Origin: Solirubrum puertoriconensis
GTDB taxonomy: Bacteria > Bacteroidota > Bacteroidia > Cytophagales > Hymenobacteraceae
Direction of reading: 5' to 3'
Length of the DNA stretch: 64,000 bases
Assembly (NCBI RefSeq): GCF_001483135.1
Contig: NZ_LNAL01000006.1
Coordinates: forward strand, 248,003 to 312,002
Under the pieces are notes generated by a model. That model did no database searches and had not been told where the DNA came from. It was given only the letters and a program-made list of their open reading frames with translations. The position numbers and the translations under genes were made by a program. How positions within the stretch are numbered: the first letter of the stretch is position 1; every line of letters starts with the position of its first letter. Below, piece by piece: positions 50,573 through 58,794 of this stretch.

Positions 50573-51631
50573 CTATCCAACCTCGAGGTGCACATCGCCG
50601 CCAACAGGGTAGCCGGTGCAGGTAAGCACCAGCCCGCGCGTGGTTTCGCGGTCGGTGAGTACTTCGTTGTAACTCATCCATACCTGCCCTTGGGTGCAGC
50701 GCGCTACACAGTTGCCGCAGCGGCCAGCTTCGCAGCTGTAGGGCAAGCGTATGCCTTGTTGGCGGGCGGCTTGCAGTATGGTGCTGGGGTATTGCACCAG
50801 TAGTTGGTGTTGTTGACCGCGCCATTGCAGCACTACCTGGTGCGGCTCGGTATCGGGCGGCAGCACGGGCGGCACATAGGCCGGCTCGGCATTAAAGCTC
50901 TCCTTGCGAATGTTGATGGCCGGTACTTGCAACTCGCGCAAGGCGTAGGTACACATGCGCATGTAGTTGAGCGGGCCGCACACATACGCCAGCAGCTGCT
51001 CGGGTGCGGCGGTGGCGTAGCGCTGCACCAAGGCCTCGAGCAACTCTTTGTAGAGGCGGGCCCGGGCTAGGTTGGGGTGGTTGCTGTAAAGCCACTCGAG
51101 GCGCAGCCGCTCGGGGTATTGTGCCGCTAGCGCGTGCAGCGCATCGTGAAAAATGGCAGTGGCCGGCGAGTGGTTGGAGTACACCAGCACTGCACTCAGC
51201 TCGGGCTGCGTGGCTAGCAACGTTTTCAGTAGCGAAAAAATGGGCGTGATGCCGCTGCCAGCCGCCATAAACCACACTTGGCGGTACGGAGCAGCATCGG
51301 GCGGCAACGTGAAAAAGCCCGCCGGCCCGGTTGTCAGCAGGATGTCGCCCACTTGGACCTTATCAACGAGCAGGCGCGAGAACGTGCCGTTTTCGATGCG
51401 CTTGACGGTAATAGCCAACGGCTCGGCCAGCGCGGACGAGGAGCTGATGGAGTAGGAGCGGCGCACCTCGTGGCCGTGCTGCTCGTGCACCAGCGTAAGG
51501 TATTGCCCGGCTTGGTAAGGCAGCACTGCACCGTTGGCTGGAGCCAGCTCAAACGTCTTGGTATCGGCCGTTTCGGGCCGGATGGCCGTAACGGTGAGCG
51601 GCAGGTACAGCGAGTCGGAGGGGGCAGTCAT
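50573..51631 (-). CDS. Ferredoxin-NAD(P)H reductase with C-terminal 2Fe-2S domain
   Basis: A 352-residue flavoprotein of the PaaE/HmpX type: FAD domain (YQAGQYLTL, RRSYSISSS), NAD-binding domain (MAAGSGITPIFSLL, LVYSNHSPATAIF, YVCGPLNYM) and a plant-type ferredoxin domain at the C-terminus (CEAGRCGNCVARC plus a later Cys, binding one 2Fe-2S cluster). It passes electrons from NAD(P)H to an oxygenase or desaturase that is not in this window. The ATG at 51631 (MTAPSDSL) gives the normal length. Confidence 0.92.
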   Translation of the reverse strand: MTAPSDSLYLPLTVTAIRPETADTKTFELAPANGAVLPYQAGQYLTLVHEQHGHEVRRSYSISSSSALAEPLAITVKRIENGTFSRLLVDKVQVGDILLTTGPAGFFTLPPDAAPYRQVWFMAAGSGITPIFSLLKTLLATQPELSAVLVYSNHSPATAIFHDALHALAAQYPERLRLEWLYSNHPNLARARLYKELLEALVQRYATAAPEQLLAYVCGPLNYMRMCTYALRELQVPAINIRKESFNAEPAYVPPVLPPDTEPHQVVLQWRGQQHQLLVQYPSTILQAARQQGIRLPYSCEAGRCGNCVARCTQGQVWMSYNEVLTDRETTRGLVLTCTGYPVGGDVHLEVG

Positions 51632-51770
51632 GGCGAGGGGGCGGAAGAGGCTAGTGCCCGCCCGAAGTTGCATGCAAAAGCGGCTAAGGCGCAAACCCTA
51701 GGTGGCGGCAACTACAACAGGCCAGATGTGCCGCCGCAGTACCGGGGCTGCGGGCTGCGCTTACGCCACA

Positions 51771-51810
51771 ACGCCCGGCTGCTGCGCTACTGAGCGGAGC
51801 AACCGGGCGT
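51771..51810 (-). terminator. Probable terminator downstream of the aldo/keto reductase gene
   Basis: Arms ACGCCCGG and CCGGGCGT with additional imperfect pairing inside. It lies in the 293-base gap between the reductase start and the aldo/keto reductase stop. Confidence 0.45.
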
Positions 51811-51917
51811 CGGTGTTGGTTGTAGAAAAGAGGGCGAATGGATGCTTGCTTACGCAGCGTACCAAGGTTGGGTTGAGCTAGTGCCCTTGCTTGCGGCGGC
51901 GGCCATGCCCTCGGCAA

Positions 51918-51955
51918 CCAGCACCTAGGCAAGTTGCAATTGCCCTAGGTGCTGG
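51918..51955. terminator. Hairpin built from two CCTAGG copies at the aldo/keto reductase stop
   Basis: CAGCACCTAGG and its complement pair, with one bulged base and a short AAGTTGCAATT-like centre. The gene's TAG stop codon (51925-51927) is inside the left CCTAGG, so the stem includes the last codons. Confidence 0.55.
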
Positions 51956-52917
51956 TTGATAAAGCTGATTTCGTCGGCAGCAAGTTGTACCTCATAGGCT
52001 TTGGCATTTTGGCGGGCCTGCTCGGCGTTGCGGGCACCTACCAGTGCCACTGTAATGCCCGGCTGCGCAATCGTCCAGCGAATTACTAGTTGCCCCAACG
52101 TGGCATTTTTGCTTTCGGCCAGCGGCCGCAGCTTGTCGAGGAAAGCGTTTACGCGCGTCACGTTTTCGGGGGTAAACAGGCGGTGGGTATCGCGCAGGTC
52201 GGTAGCCTCGAAGTGCTGGCCGGGCTTAACCTTGCCCGTTAGCAGCCCCAACTGCATAGGGCTGTAAGCCAGAATAGCCTTGTTGTTGGCCACGCAGTAC
52301 TGCACCACATCCTGCTCAATGTCGCGGCGCACCATGCTATAGGGCACTTGGTTCGAGGCCAGCTTCAGCACCTGCTCGGCCTCCTGCATTTGCTCCACGG
52401 AGTAGTTGCTTACGCCGGCGGCGCGCACCTTGCCTTGCTCAATCAGGCGTGCCACGGCCGCCATTGTGTCGTTGATGGGCGTGGTTACATCGGGCCAGTG
52501 AATTTGGTACAGGTCGATGTAGTCGGTGCCGAGGCGCCGCAGCGAGTCTTCGCACTCCTTGATGATGCTCTCGGGGCCTGCGTACTTGTATACATCAATG
52601 GGCTGCCCATCGTTGTTCTGGCTACGCATGGCCAGGGTGCCCTTGGCCAAATCCCAGCGCATGCCAAATTTGGTCATGATCTGCACCTTGTCGCGGGGCA
52701 AGGATTTGATGGCTTCGCCCACAATTTCCTCGCTGAGGCCTTGTCCGTAAATCGGGGCTGTATCGATGCTGGTTACGCCTAGGTCGTAGCTGGCATGAAT
52801 GGCCGCCACAGCATCGTTTTGCTCGGTGCCGCCCCACATCCAGCCGCCTGCCGCCCAGCTGCCAAACGCAATTACCGAGCTCTGCACGCCCGAGTCGCCA
52901 AGTTGTCTGTATTCCAT
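51925..52917 (-). CDS. Aldo/keto reductase
   Basis: A 330-residue NADPH-dependent (beta/alpha)8 barrel oxidoreductase, YhdN/general stress group. Catalytic tetrad parts are visible: Asp in SIDTAPIYG, Tyr in APIYGQG, Lys in IMTKFGM and His in LYQIHWPD. The C-terminal cofactor loop is VALVGARNAEQARQN. Substrate not predictable. Divergent from the STAS-like gene at 53065. Confidence 0.92.
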   Translation of the reverse strand: MEYRQLGDSGVQSSVIAFGSWAAGGWMWGGTEQNDAVAAIHASYDLGVTSIDTAPIYGQGLSEEIVGEAIKSLPRDKVQIMTKFGMRWDLAKGTLAMRSQNNDGQPIDVYKYAGPESIIKECEDSLRRLGTDYIDLYQIHWPDVTTPINDTMAAVARLIEQGKVRAAGVSNYSVEQMQEAEQVLKLASNQVPYSMVRRDIEQDVVQYCVANNKAILAYSPMQLGLLTGKVKPGQHFEATDLRDTHRLFTPENVTRVNAFLDKLRPLAESKNATLGQLVIRWTIAQPGITVALVGARNAEQARQNAKAYEVQLAADEISFINQHLGQLQLA

Positions 52918-53064
52918 GTTGCGTAGTTTAGAGGTCCTGGTTCAGCCAAAACTTTGCGGTGTTCCGGCCGCTCCAAGCGTGGTAAACTGCCGGTTGCCGC
53001 CTAAGGTTATGGCCGAACCTTGCCCCAATCCGTTAAACGCGAGTAATATCCGCGTGACACTCCT

Positions 53065-53490
53065 ATGCAATCTGTTTCTGCCCTAACCACGGTTTTCCAC
53101 CGGCCCGACGGCTACGTGTATCTGACGGCCGAGCGCAACCGCGCCGAAGGCTGGATTTACGCCCACTGGTCGGGCATTCAAACCCTGAGCACCGTGATGG
53201 AGGGCGGCTTGGCTTACCTCGATATGCTGCGCGAGGAGCCCTGCGCCAAACTGCTCAACGACCACAGCGAGCTGGTAGGGCCGTTTTCGGAAGCCAACGA
53301 GTGGATAGCGCAAGTCTGGACGCCGCTTACGATCGAAGCTGGCCTGCGTTACTTCGCGCAGGTGTTGTCGCCGGGTATTTTTGGGCAGCTCTCCATTCAG
53401 GATCTGCACATGCGCATCGGCAATCTGCTCGAGATGCGCATGTTCGACAACCTCGACGAGGCCAAAAACTGGTTGCGCAGCGTGGGGTAG
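53065..53490 (+). CDS. STAS/SpoIIAA-like small protein, copy G
   Basis: A 141-residue soluble family member with W30 and W35 in GWIYAHWSG, LLNDH at 63-67, a central NEWIAQVWTPLTIEAGLRYFAQV (like copies D and I) and the C-terminal FDNLDEAKNWL. The ATG at 53065 fits. Its stop overlaps the -7 element of the hydrolase gene that follows 11 bases later, so the two are adjacent but probably separately transcribed. Confidence 0.78.
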   Translation: MQSVSALTTVFHRPDGYVYLTAERNRAEGWIYAHWSGIQTLSTVMEGGLAYLDMLREEPCAKLLNDHSELVGPFSEANEWIAQVWTPLTIEAGLRYFAQVLSPGIFGQLSIQDLHMRIGNLLEMRMFDNLDEAKNWLRSVG

Positions 53491-53495
53491 CTTTG
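53488..53495 (+). promoter_or_regulatory. -7 element immediately before the hydrolase gene
   Basis: TAGCTTTG matches TAnnTTTG, shares the TAG stop codon of the STAS-like gene and ends five bases before the ATG at 53501. Usual spacing predicts a leaderless mRNA. Confidence 0.5.
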
Positions 53496-53500
53496 CGCCG

Positions 53501-54334
53501 ATGATTGCTGCCGACCTTATCACCACCGAAGCTGACCTAGGCCTCGCCGAAGGCTACACCCTGCGCGTGCAACGCCTGCTGCCCGCCAACGCCGCGGCGC
53601 AGCGCCCTACGCTGGTGTTTCTGCACGATTCGTTGGGCTGCATCCGGCTGTGGCGCGACTTCCCGGCCCGCGTAGCCGCCGCTACGGGCTGCCCCGCGCT
53701 GGTGTACGACCGGCGCGGCTACGGCCAATCCTCGGCATTTGCTGATGCAACCCGTACCAACCAGTACCTGGAGCAAGAGGCCCCGGTGCTGCGGCAAGTG
53801 CTCGATGCCTACCACATAGAGCAGGCCATCCTGTTCGGGCACTCCGATGGCGGCAGCATTGCCTTGGTGGCCGCTGCCTTGTACTCCGAGCGCATTACGG
53901 GCGTCATCACCGAAGGCGCGCACGTGTTTGTCGAAGACCTCACGCTGGCCGGCATTCGGGAGGCGCAGCAGCAGTACCGCAGCACCAACCTGCCCGAGCG
54001 GCTGGCGCGCTACCATGGCACCAAAACCACGGCCGTGTTCAGCGCCTGGGCCGATACCTGGCTTGCGCCCGCGTTCCGCAGCTGGAACATCGAGGCCTAC
54101 CTGCCGCGCATTCAGTGCCCAGTACTGGCGCTGCAAGGCGAGGCCGATGAGTACGGCACCGTAGCGCAGGTACAGGCCATTGCCGAGCAAACCGGCGGCC
54201 CGGCGCGCACAGTGCTGCTGCCCGGCGCAGCTCATACGCCGCACAAGGAAGCCCCCACCGAAACGCTGCAGCTGGCTACCAGCTTCGTGCAGCAAATACC
54301 CGCAAGTGCAACAGCCGGCGTAGCCCTAGGTTAA
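53501..54334 (+). CDS. Alpha/beta hydrolase
   Basis: A 277-residue soluble alpha/beta hydrolase. Oxyanion-hole strand VFLHDSLG, YDRRGYGQS, nucleophile elbow FGHSDGGS with Ser115, an acidic residue in LQGEADEYG, and the catalytic His in GAAHTPHKE. It resembles haloperoxidase/esterase-like members acting on small esters or lactones. The start at 53501 removes a false extension read through copy G. The last codons form a CCTAGG. Confidence 0.88.
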   Translation: MIAADLITTEADLGLAEGYTLRVQRLLPANAAAQRPTLVFLHDSLGCIRLWRDFPARVAAATGCPALVYDRRGYGQSSAFADATRTNQYLEQEAPVLRQVLDAYHIEQAILFGHSDGGSIALVAAALYSERITGVITEGAHVFVEDLTLAGIREAQQQYRSTNLPERLARYHGTKTTAVFSAWADTWLAPAFRSWNIEAYLPRIQCPVLALQGEADEYGTVAQVQAIAEQTGGPARTVLLPGAAHTPHKEAPTETLQLATSFVQQIPASATAGVALG

Positions 54335-54381
54335 GAGTTTTGCACCCAGCAAGGAGCAGCCTCACCTAGGGGCAAAAAAAT

Positions 54382-54407
54382 GGCGCGAGCGGTGTTTCGC
54401 TCGCGCC
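54382..54407 (+). terminator. Terminator after the hydrolase gene
   Basis: A perfect 10-base stem GGCGCGAGCG and complement with a GTGTTT loop, 47 bases beyond the stop. Confidence 0.6.
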
Positions 54408-54487
54408 GATCCTGAAGTCCACGGCGGGTCCATTCCCCCTAAACCCTCGCCAGCCGGGCAGCTAGGTGCATTCTCCCATTCCCAGTG

Positions 54488-55822
54488 CTAGGCCCGGCTG
54501 ACTTGTGGCTTCAGTGATGTGAGGCTGCCGATGCGTACCGGCTTGCCTGTATCTATGCTTTGGCGGGCGGCAATGCCCACCAATATCGACATGGCCCCAT
54601 CGCGCACGCCCGCGGCTTGGCGGTACGGGTCCTGGCCATCGGGCGCAAAAATCTGCTTGCGCAGGCGCACGTCGCCGCCGCCGTGGCCGGGCTCGTGGTT
54701 AGGCATCCGGATAATTTCGCGCTTGCCAAAGTTGGTGGTCAGTTGCAGCTCATCGAAGGGCTCTTCCTCCCAAGTTTGCTTTTCCTTGATCCAAGCTTCC
54801 AGGCGGCCTTTGGTGCCGTTGAAAGCAATGCGGTAGCCCTCGTAGGGCGAGTACGTGGTGAGCGAATAGCTTACCTGCACCTTGTTGGCGTACTTAATCT
54901 GCACGGCCATTTTGTCGAAGATGTCGATGTCTTCGCGCCACACGCAGCCGTCGCGGTGGTAGCCGTCGTGCTGCTCGTTAGCGGCGTAAATCTTCATCAG
55001 GCGCTGGTTCTTGGTCATGTCCCAGTAAAACGCGCACTTATCCTTGTGCGGGCAGGGCCGGCAATGCGTGTGCCGGAACGGGTTGTTTTTGCCGTAGTGC
55101 TCGAGCGAGCCGTAGGCAAACACCTCCTCGGGTTCCGACTCCAGCCACCAGTTCAGCAAATCGAAGTGGTGCGTGGATTTGTGCACCAGCAACGAGCCGC
55201 TGTGCTCGCGCTTGCGGTGCCAGCGGCGGAAGTAGTCGGCGCCGTGGTGCACATCGAGGTACCAATGAAAATCGACCGACGTAACCTGCCCGATGGCGCC
55301 GGCGCGCAGCAGCTCGTACATCTTTTGGCGGTGTGGCGAGTAGCGGTAGTTAAACGTCACTTTCACCTTTTTGCCCGTGCGCTTTTCCGCATCGATGATG
55401 GCTTGCGCCTTCTGCTCGTCGGTGGTCATGGGCTTTTCCGTCACCACGTCGCAGCCGGCTTCCAGGCCCTTGATGATCTGCTCGTGGTGCGAACCATCCA
55501 CAGTGGTCACAATCAACACCTCGGGCTTCGTCTGCCGCAGCATCTGATCGAGGTTGGTGAAGGTGGGGCAGTTTACGCCCAGCATTTGCTTGCCGGTTTG
55601 CACGCGCCCGGGGTTGATGTCGCACAACCCTACAAACTCCACCTTATCGGCGTGTTCCTTCAGCACATCTACGCCCCACATACCTAGGCCGCGGTGGCCC
55701 GTGCCCACCATCGCCACGCGGGTTTTCTTCGGGCCCGCCAACGAGGCGGCCAGCACATCGGGGGCAAGAAAGGAGCCGGCCACAACGGCGCCGGTGTGCT
55801 GAAGAAACGTACGCCGCTGCAT
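54488..55822 (-). CDS. Exported Gfo/Idh/MocA-family oxidoreductase
   Basis: A 444-residue protein with a Tat-type signal (MQRRTFLQHTG to AASLAG), so it folds with its NAD(P) cofactor in the cytoplasm before export. The Rossmann fold starts VAMVGTGHRGLG, EKPMTTDEQKAQ carries the usual catalytic Lys, and FHWYLDVHHGADYFRRWHRKREHSG and HKSTHHFDLLNWW contain substrate-site His residues. A four-Cys cluster (HTHCRPCPHKDKC) may bind a metal. It is similar to the GH109-like Bacteroidota group that includes glycosidases using NAD. A single gene without linked sugar genes. Confidence 0.88.
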   Translation of the reverse strand: MQRRTFLQHTGAVVAGSFLAPDVLAASLAGPKKTRVAMVGTGHRGLGMWGVDVLKEHADKVEFVGLCDINPGRVQTGKQMLGVNCPTFTNLDQMLRQTKPEVLIVTTVDGSHHEQIIKGLEAGCDVVTEKPMTTDEQKAQAIIDAEKRTGKKVKVTFNYRYSPHRQKMYELLRAGAIGQVTSVDFHWYLDVHHGADYFRRWHRKREHSGSLLVHKSTHHFDLLNWWLESEPEEVFAYGSLEHYGKNNPFRHTHCRPCPHKDKCAFYWDMTKNQRLMKIYAANEQHDGYHRDGCVWREDIDIFDKMAVQIKYANKVQVSYSLTTYSPYEGYRIAFNGTKGRLEAWIKEKQTWEEEPFDELQLTTNFGKREIIRMPNHEPGHGGGDVRLRKQIFAPDGQDPYRQAAGVRDGAMSILVGIAARQSIDTGKPVRIGSLTSLKPQVSRA

Positions 55823-56124
55823 AACTGCTGAGTAGGAGGATTGCGGAAAGGGTGCGGTAGCGCGGTAAAGCCTTATGAATGTTGCGGTAAGGGCGCGTAT
55901 TGCAGCAGCAAGCCCGCAAGTTTATTTGCGCAAACGTTGTCGGGAACGTTGCCAATTGCTGCGGTGTCCAGGTCAGTGGTGGCTGCCCTAGGTGCCCGAG
56001 CTGCCGAACCCCAAGAAGGCTTGGTTGCTTGGGCGCGTAAAGCAGCCACAAACCCAAGCATTCCGTACTAATTTTTAGTAGCTTAGGGGTTGCACGTAAG
56101 CATTCGGTATTCAGTACGCTTTCT
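55823..56124. other. Intergenic stretch, no gene seen
   Basis: A 302-base divergent region between the oxidoreductase and DUF2141 genes. Reading frames on both strands have unlikely composition, and no full TAnnTTTG leads into either gene. One CCTAGG lies at 55988. Confidence 0.35.
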
Positions 56125-56574
56125 ATGACTTTGTTTCAGCTTGCTCTCGTTGCCACCGTGGGTAATCCGCTGGTGGCTTTGCTGCCGGCCGCCGACCACG
56201 CGCCGGTAGCCACGTCGTCGGTTACGGTGGTGGTTTCCAAGCTGGCTTCGAAGGAGTCGGCCGTGAAGTTGTACTTCTACAACGTGCGCGAGTCGTTTCT
56301 GAAGCCCAAGCAATACGCGTTCTACAAAGTGGTGCGCCCCGGCGGGCAGGATAAGATTACGCTACCCGTGCAGTTGCCCTACGGCGAGTGGGCCGTAGCC
56401 ATTACCCAGGACGTGAACAACAACGATAAGCTCGACAAAAACTTCATGGGCATTCCCACCGAGCCGTATGCCTTCTCCAACAACGTGCGCCCCAAGCTGG
56501 CCCCGCCCCAGTTCGACGAGTGCAAGTTTCGGGTGAGCGGCAACGAGCTGGTGGTATCCATTCAGCTGAAATAA
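56125..56574 (+). CDS. DUF2141 secreted protein
   Basis: A 149-residue protein with an export-type N-terminus and a DUF2141 domain: VKLYFYNVRESFL, LPYGEWAVAITQDVNNNDKLDKNFMGIPTEPYAFSNNV, and a final strand pair. Family members are about this size, periplasmic or surface-located, and have no known function. A strong terminator follows. Confidence 0.85.
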   Translation: MTLFQLALVATVGNPLVALLPAADHAPVATSSVTVVVSKLASKESAVKLYFYNVRESFLKPKQYAFYKVVRPGGQDKITLPVQLPYGEWAVAITQDVNNNDKLDKNFMGIPTEPYAFSNNVRPKLAPPQFDECKFRVSGNELVVSIQLK

Positions 56575-56605
56575 CCCAGGCCAAGCAGCATCCGGCCACA
56601 CGCAA

Positions 56606-56639
56606 AACGGGCCCCGACCAGTGCTGGTCGGGGCCCGTT
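56606..56639. terminator. Bidirectional terminator between DUF2141 and SDR genes
   Basis: A perfect 15-base stem (AACGGGCCCCGACCA and complement) with a GTGC loop, between convergent genes. Confidence 0.85.
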
Positions 56640-56663
56640 GCTTTTGCCTAGCGCTTTAGGTAG

Positions 56664-57464
56664 CTACTCGTCTTTGGTGCTGGGCTTGGCCTGCTGGTGC
56701 AGGTTGGCGGCCACCAGGTTATCGGGAATGACGTTGCTGACGGCTACCTGTACTTTGTTCATGAAGCCCGATACCACTTTGTCTTTGCCGGCCAGCAAGG
56801 CCTCGTAGCCGTCTTTGGCCACGTCGGCGGGGTCGGCGCGGTGGCCTTCCTTCACTAGTTTGGCCTCCGTCATGTCGGCTTTGTTGAAGAAGTCGGTGTC
56901 GGTTACGCCGGGCAGCAGGGCCGTAATCTTCACGCCAGAGTCCTTGTTTTCTTCGCGGATGGCCTCGGTAAACGACGTCACGAAGGCCTTGGTGCCGTGG
57001 TACACCGATTGCAGCGGCCCCGGCAGCTCGCCCCCAATCGATGATACCTGCAAGATCAGGCCCGAGCCGCGGCTTACCATCTCACGCAGGTAAGCTTTGG
57101 TAAGCACCACGTAGGTAGCAATGTTCAGCTGAATCATGTCCAGCTCGCGGCGGATGTCGGTGTCCACAAACTCGCCGTACTGGCCCTGGCCGGCGTTGTT
57201 CACGAGGGCTTCAATCTGCAAGCCGCGCGACTTCACCTCGTCAACCAGCTCAAAGGGCGCCTGCGGCTGAAACAGATCTTTGGCAATGGGTACTACCTCC
57301 ACGCCAAACTGCTGCCGAAACTCGCTGGCCACGCGCTCCAACTCGTCGGGGTGGCGGGCTACTATCACCAGGTTATATTGGTCGCGGGCGAACAGCTTGG
57401 CCAACTCGTAGCCGATGCCATTGGAGGCGCCGGTAATCAGCGCATATTTCTGATTGCTAGGCAT
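56664..57464 (-). CDS. Short-chain dehydrogenase/reductase
   Basis: A 266-residue classical SDR: cofactor motif TGASNGIGYELA, NNAGQGQYG, the catalytic Ser in QVSSIGG and YHGTK with Tyr/Lys, and a flexible C-terminus. It resembles the DltE/YqjQ-type general SDRs. Substrate unknown. A single gene. Confidence 0.92.
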   Translation of the reverse strand: MPSNQKYALITGASNGIGYELAKLFARDQYNLVIVARHPDELERVASEFRQQFGVEVVPIAKDLFQPQAPFELVDEVKSRGLQIEALVNNAGQGQYGEFVDTDIRRELDMIQLNIATYVVLTKAYLREMVSRGSGLILQVSSIGGELPGPLQSVYHGTKAFVTSFTEAIREENKDSGVKITALLPGVTDTDFFNKADMTEAKLVKEGHRADPADVAKDGYEALLAGKDKVVSGFMNKVQVAVSNVIPDNLVAANLHQQAKPSTKDE

Positions 57465-57561
57465 ACTTCTGAGTTAATGAGTTAACACTAGCTCAGGCAA
57501 ACGGCCGCGTTGCGAGTACTGTTATGGCCGAGGTGCCGCCGGCTAGCCGTGCCCTAGGTGC

Positions 57562-58230
57562 TTATTGCGCGCGATAGGGCAGGGCCGTATAGGCGCGCTT
57601 CGCCAGCTCTTTGCCGAGGCTTTTGGCATTCACCACCACGTTGCCGGTTTGCTCGTGCTCGAAACGCCAAGCCAGTTGCCCGGTACGGCCATCGTACACC
57701 GAGAGGTAGGAGCGCACCACGTTGAGCGGTGCCTCGCTGGGGTCGGTGGGGGCAAACAGCATTAGCATGGCCAAGGGGCCAGGTAAGGATTGCACCACCC
57801 GGGTTTCGCCGGCCAGCACGGCATCAACGCCCAGCACCTGCTGCAGCTCTTCGGTGCTGCGGTAACCTAGACTATCGAGCGAAATGCCGGCTTGGCTCAG
57901 GCGCTTGTTGGTTTCGGCTACTTCCTGAAATTGCACGCGCCAGCTTTGCTGTTGCAGGCGCGTGGCCAGCTCGCCTTGCAGGCCATAGGCCAGGCCGCGA
58001 ATTTCGGCGGCCTGCCGGCGGTCGAACTCGGCTTCCGACATGCCTAGGTCGTCGAAGGAAACTTCGGATAGCCAAGGCCGCTCCACCCGCACGTAAAACG
58101 GTAGCACGGCTACCGTGCGGTGCGTTTGCAACATGCTGGGCACGTTTTCGCGGGTGGCGTACAGGCGCTCTACGCACGAGGAGGCCAGCAAAACCAGCGT
58201 AAAAAGCAGCGGAATAACACGACGGCGCAT
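57562..58230 (-). CDS. Lipoprotein of unknown function, LpoB/CsgG-like region possible
   Basis: A 222-residue lipoprotein (lipobox LASSCVE, Cys19). The mature part begins with TVAVLPFYVRVERP and ends with strands and helices (YLSVYDGRTGQLAWRFEHEQ, VVNAKSLGKELAKRAYTALP) and has a VLGVDAVLAGETRV segment. This order of a VAVLPF strand, a helix and a VDAVLxGxV strand is seen in envelope lipoproteins such as GNA1162/CsgG-like families, but I cannot assign it firmly. The gene's -7 element lies seven bases upstream of the ATG. Confidence 0.65.
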   Translation of the reverse strand: MRRRVIPLLFTLVLLASSCVERLYATRENVPSMLQTHRTVAVLPFYVRVERPWLSEVSFDDLGMSEAEFDRRQAAEIRGLAYGLQGELATRLQQQSWRVQFQEVAETNKRLSQAGISLDSLGYRSTEELQQVLGVDAVLAGETRVVQSLPGPLAMLMLFAPTDPSEAPLNVVRSYLSVYDGRTGQLAWRFEHEQTGNVVVNAKSLGKELAKRAYTALPYRAQ

Positions 58231-58237
58231 AGGCCGG

Positions 58238-58245
58238 CAAAGGTA
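58238..58245 (-). promoter_or_regulatory. -7 element immediately before the lipoprotein gene
   Basis: The minus strand reads TACCTTTG, a full match, ending seven bases before the ATG at 58230. The transcript would be leaderless or nearly so. Confidence 0.5.
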
Positions 58246-58279
58246 GCGGCCAGCGGCGCGGTAACGGGCTGCTCCGGGA

Positions 58280-58705
58280 CTACAAATTGCGGCGCACCCA
58301 GCGTTTGGTTTCCTCCAGCGTTGTCAGTATTTCGGGCTCCAGGATGTAATCCTCGCGGGCGGTGGTGTTGGCGGCGTACACCTGGGCCGCAATGCGCCCG
58401 AATATGTTCTCCGACGACACCAAGCCGATGTGCCGAACGCCGAGGTGGTAGGCGCGCGGGTTCCAGTCGGTTTCAAGCCACAGCTGATCGGCGGGTACCA
58501 GGGCGCTCATCTTGCGCATGTCAATCAGCCAACCCAGGGGCCAGGTTTGCTGCGCTTCGCGGGTGTAGTAGGCCAAGGCCTCGTCCATGAGCGAGCGGAA
58601 CTGCGCGCTATTGGCAAAGCTGTGCCACCGCACGGCCACGCAGGGCACGTCCGGCATCAGCAGCACGTCGCCGTAAGGCTCAGAAATGACAACCGACTCG
58701 GCCAT
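58280..58705 (-). CDS. STAS/SpoIIAA-like small protein, copy H
   Basis: A 141-residue soluble protein with W27 (VAVRW), GWLID at 58-62, central LWLETDWNPRAYHLGVRHIGLVSS, and C-terminal LTTLEETKRWV. It groups with copies A and E rather than B, D, G, I. It lies 89 bases downstream of the PAS-only protein on the same strand and may be co-transcribed with it, or use its own TACGTTTA element at 58727. Confidence 0.73.
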   Translation of the reverse strand: MAESVVISEPYGDVLLMPDVPCVAVRWHSFANSAQFRSLMDEALAYYTREAQQTWPLGWLIDMRKMSALVPADQLWLETDWNPRAYHLGVRHIGLVSSENIFGRIAAQVYAANTTAREDYILEPEILTTLEETKRWVRRNL

Positions 58706-58726
58706 GGATAAACAGGGTTTAGCCCC

Positions 58727-58734
58727 TAAACGTA
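58727..58734 (-). promoter_or_regulatory. Possible -7 element for the STAS-like gene at 58280
   Basis: The minus strand reads TACGTTTA (7 of 8), 21 bases upstream of the ATG at 58705, the same octamer and nearly the same distance as other STAS-like genes. Confidence 0.4.
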
Positions 58735-58794
58735 GGCAACCGAATTAACGTTGGGCTATTCTCATCAGTAAGAAATCCTATTCTCCTGTTTTAG

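Noticed and set aside
54560-55687. Plus-strand frame of 375 residues
   Set aside because: Antisense to the Gfo/Idh/MocA gene. No recognisable features.
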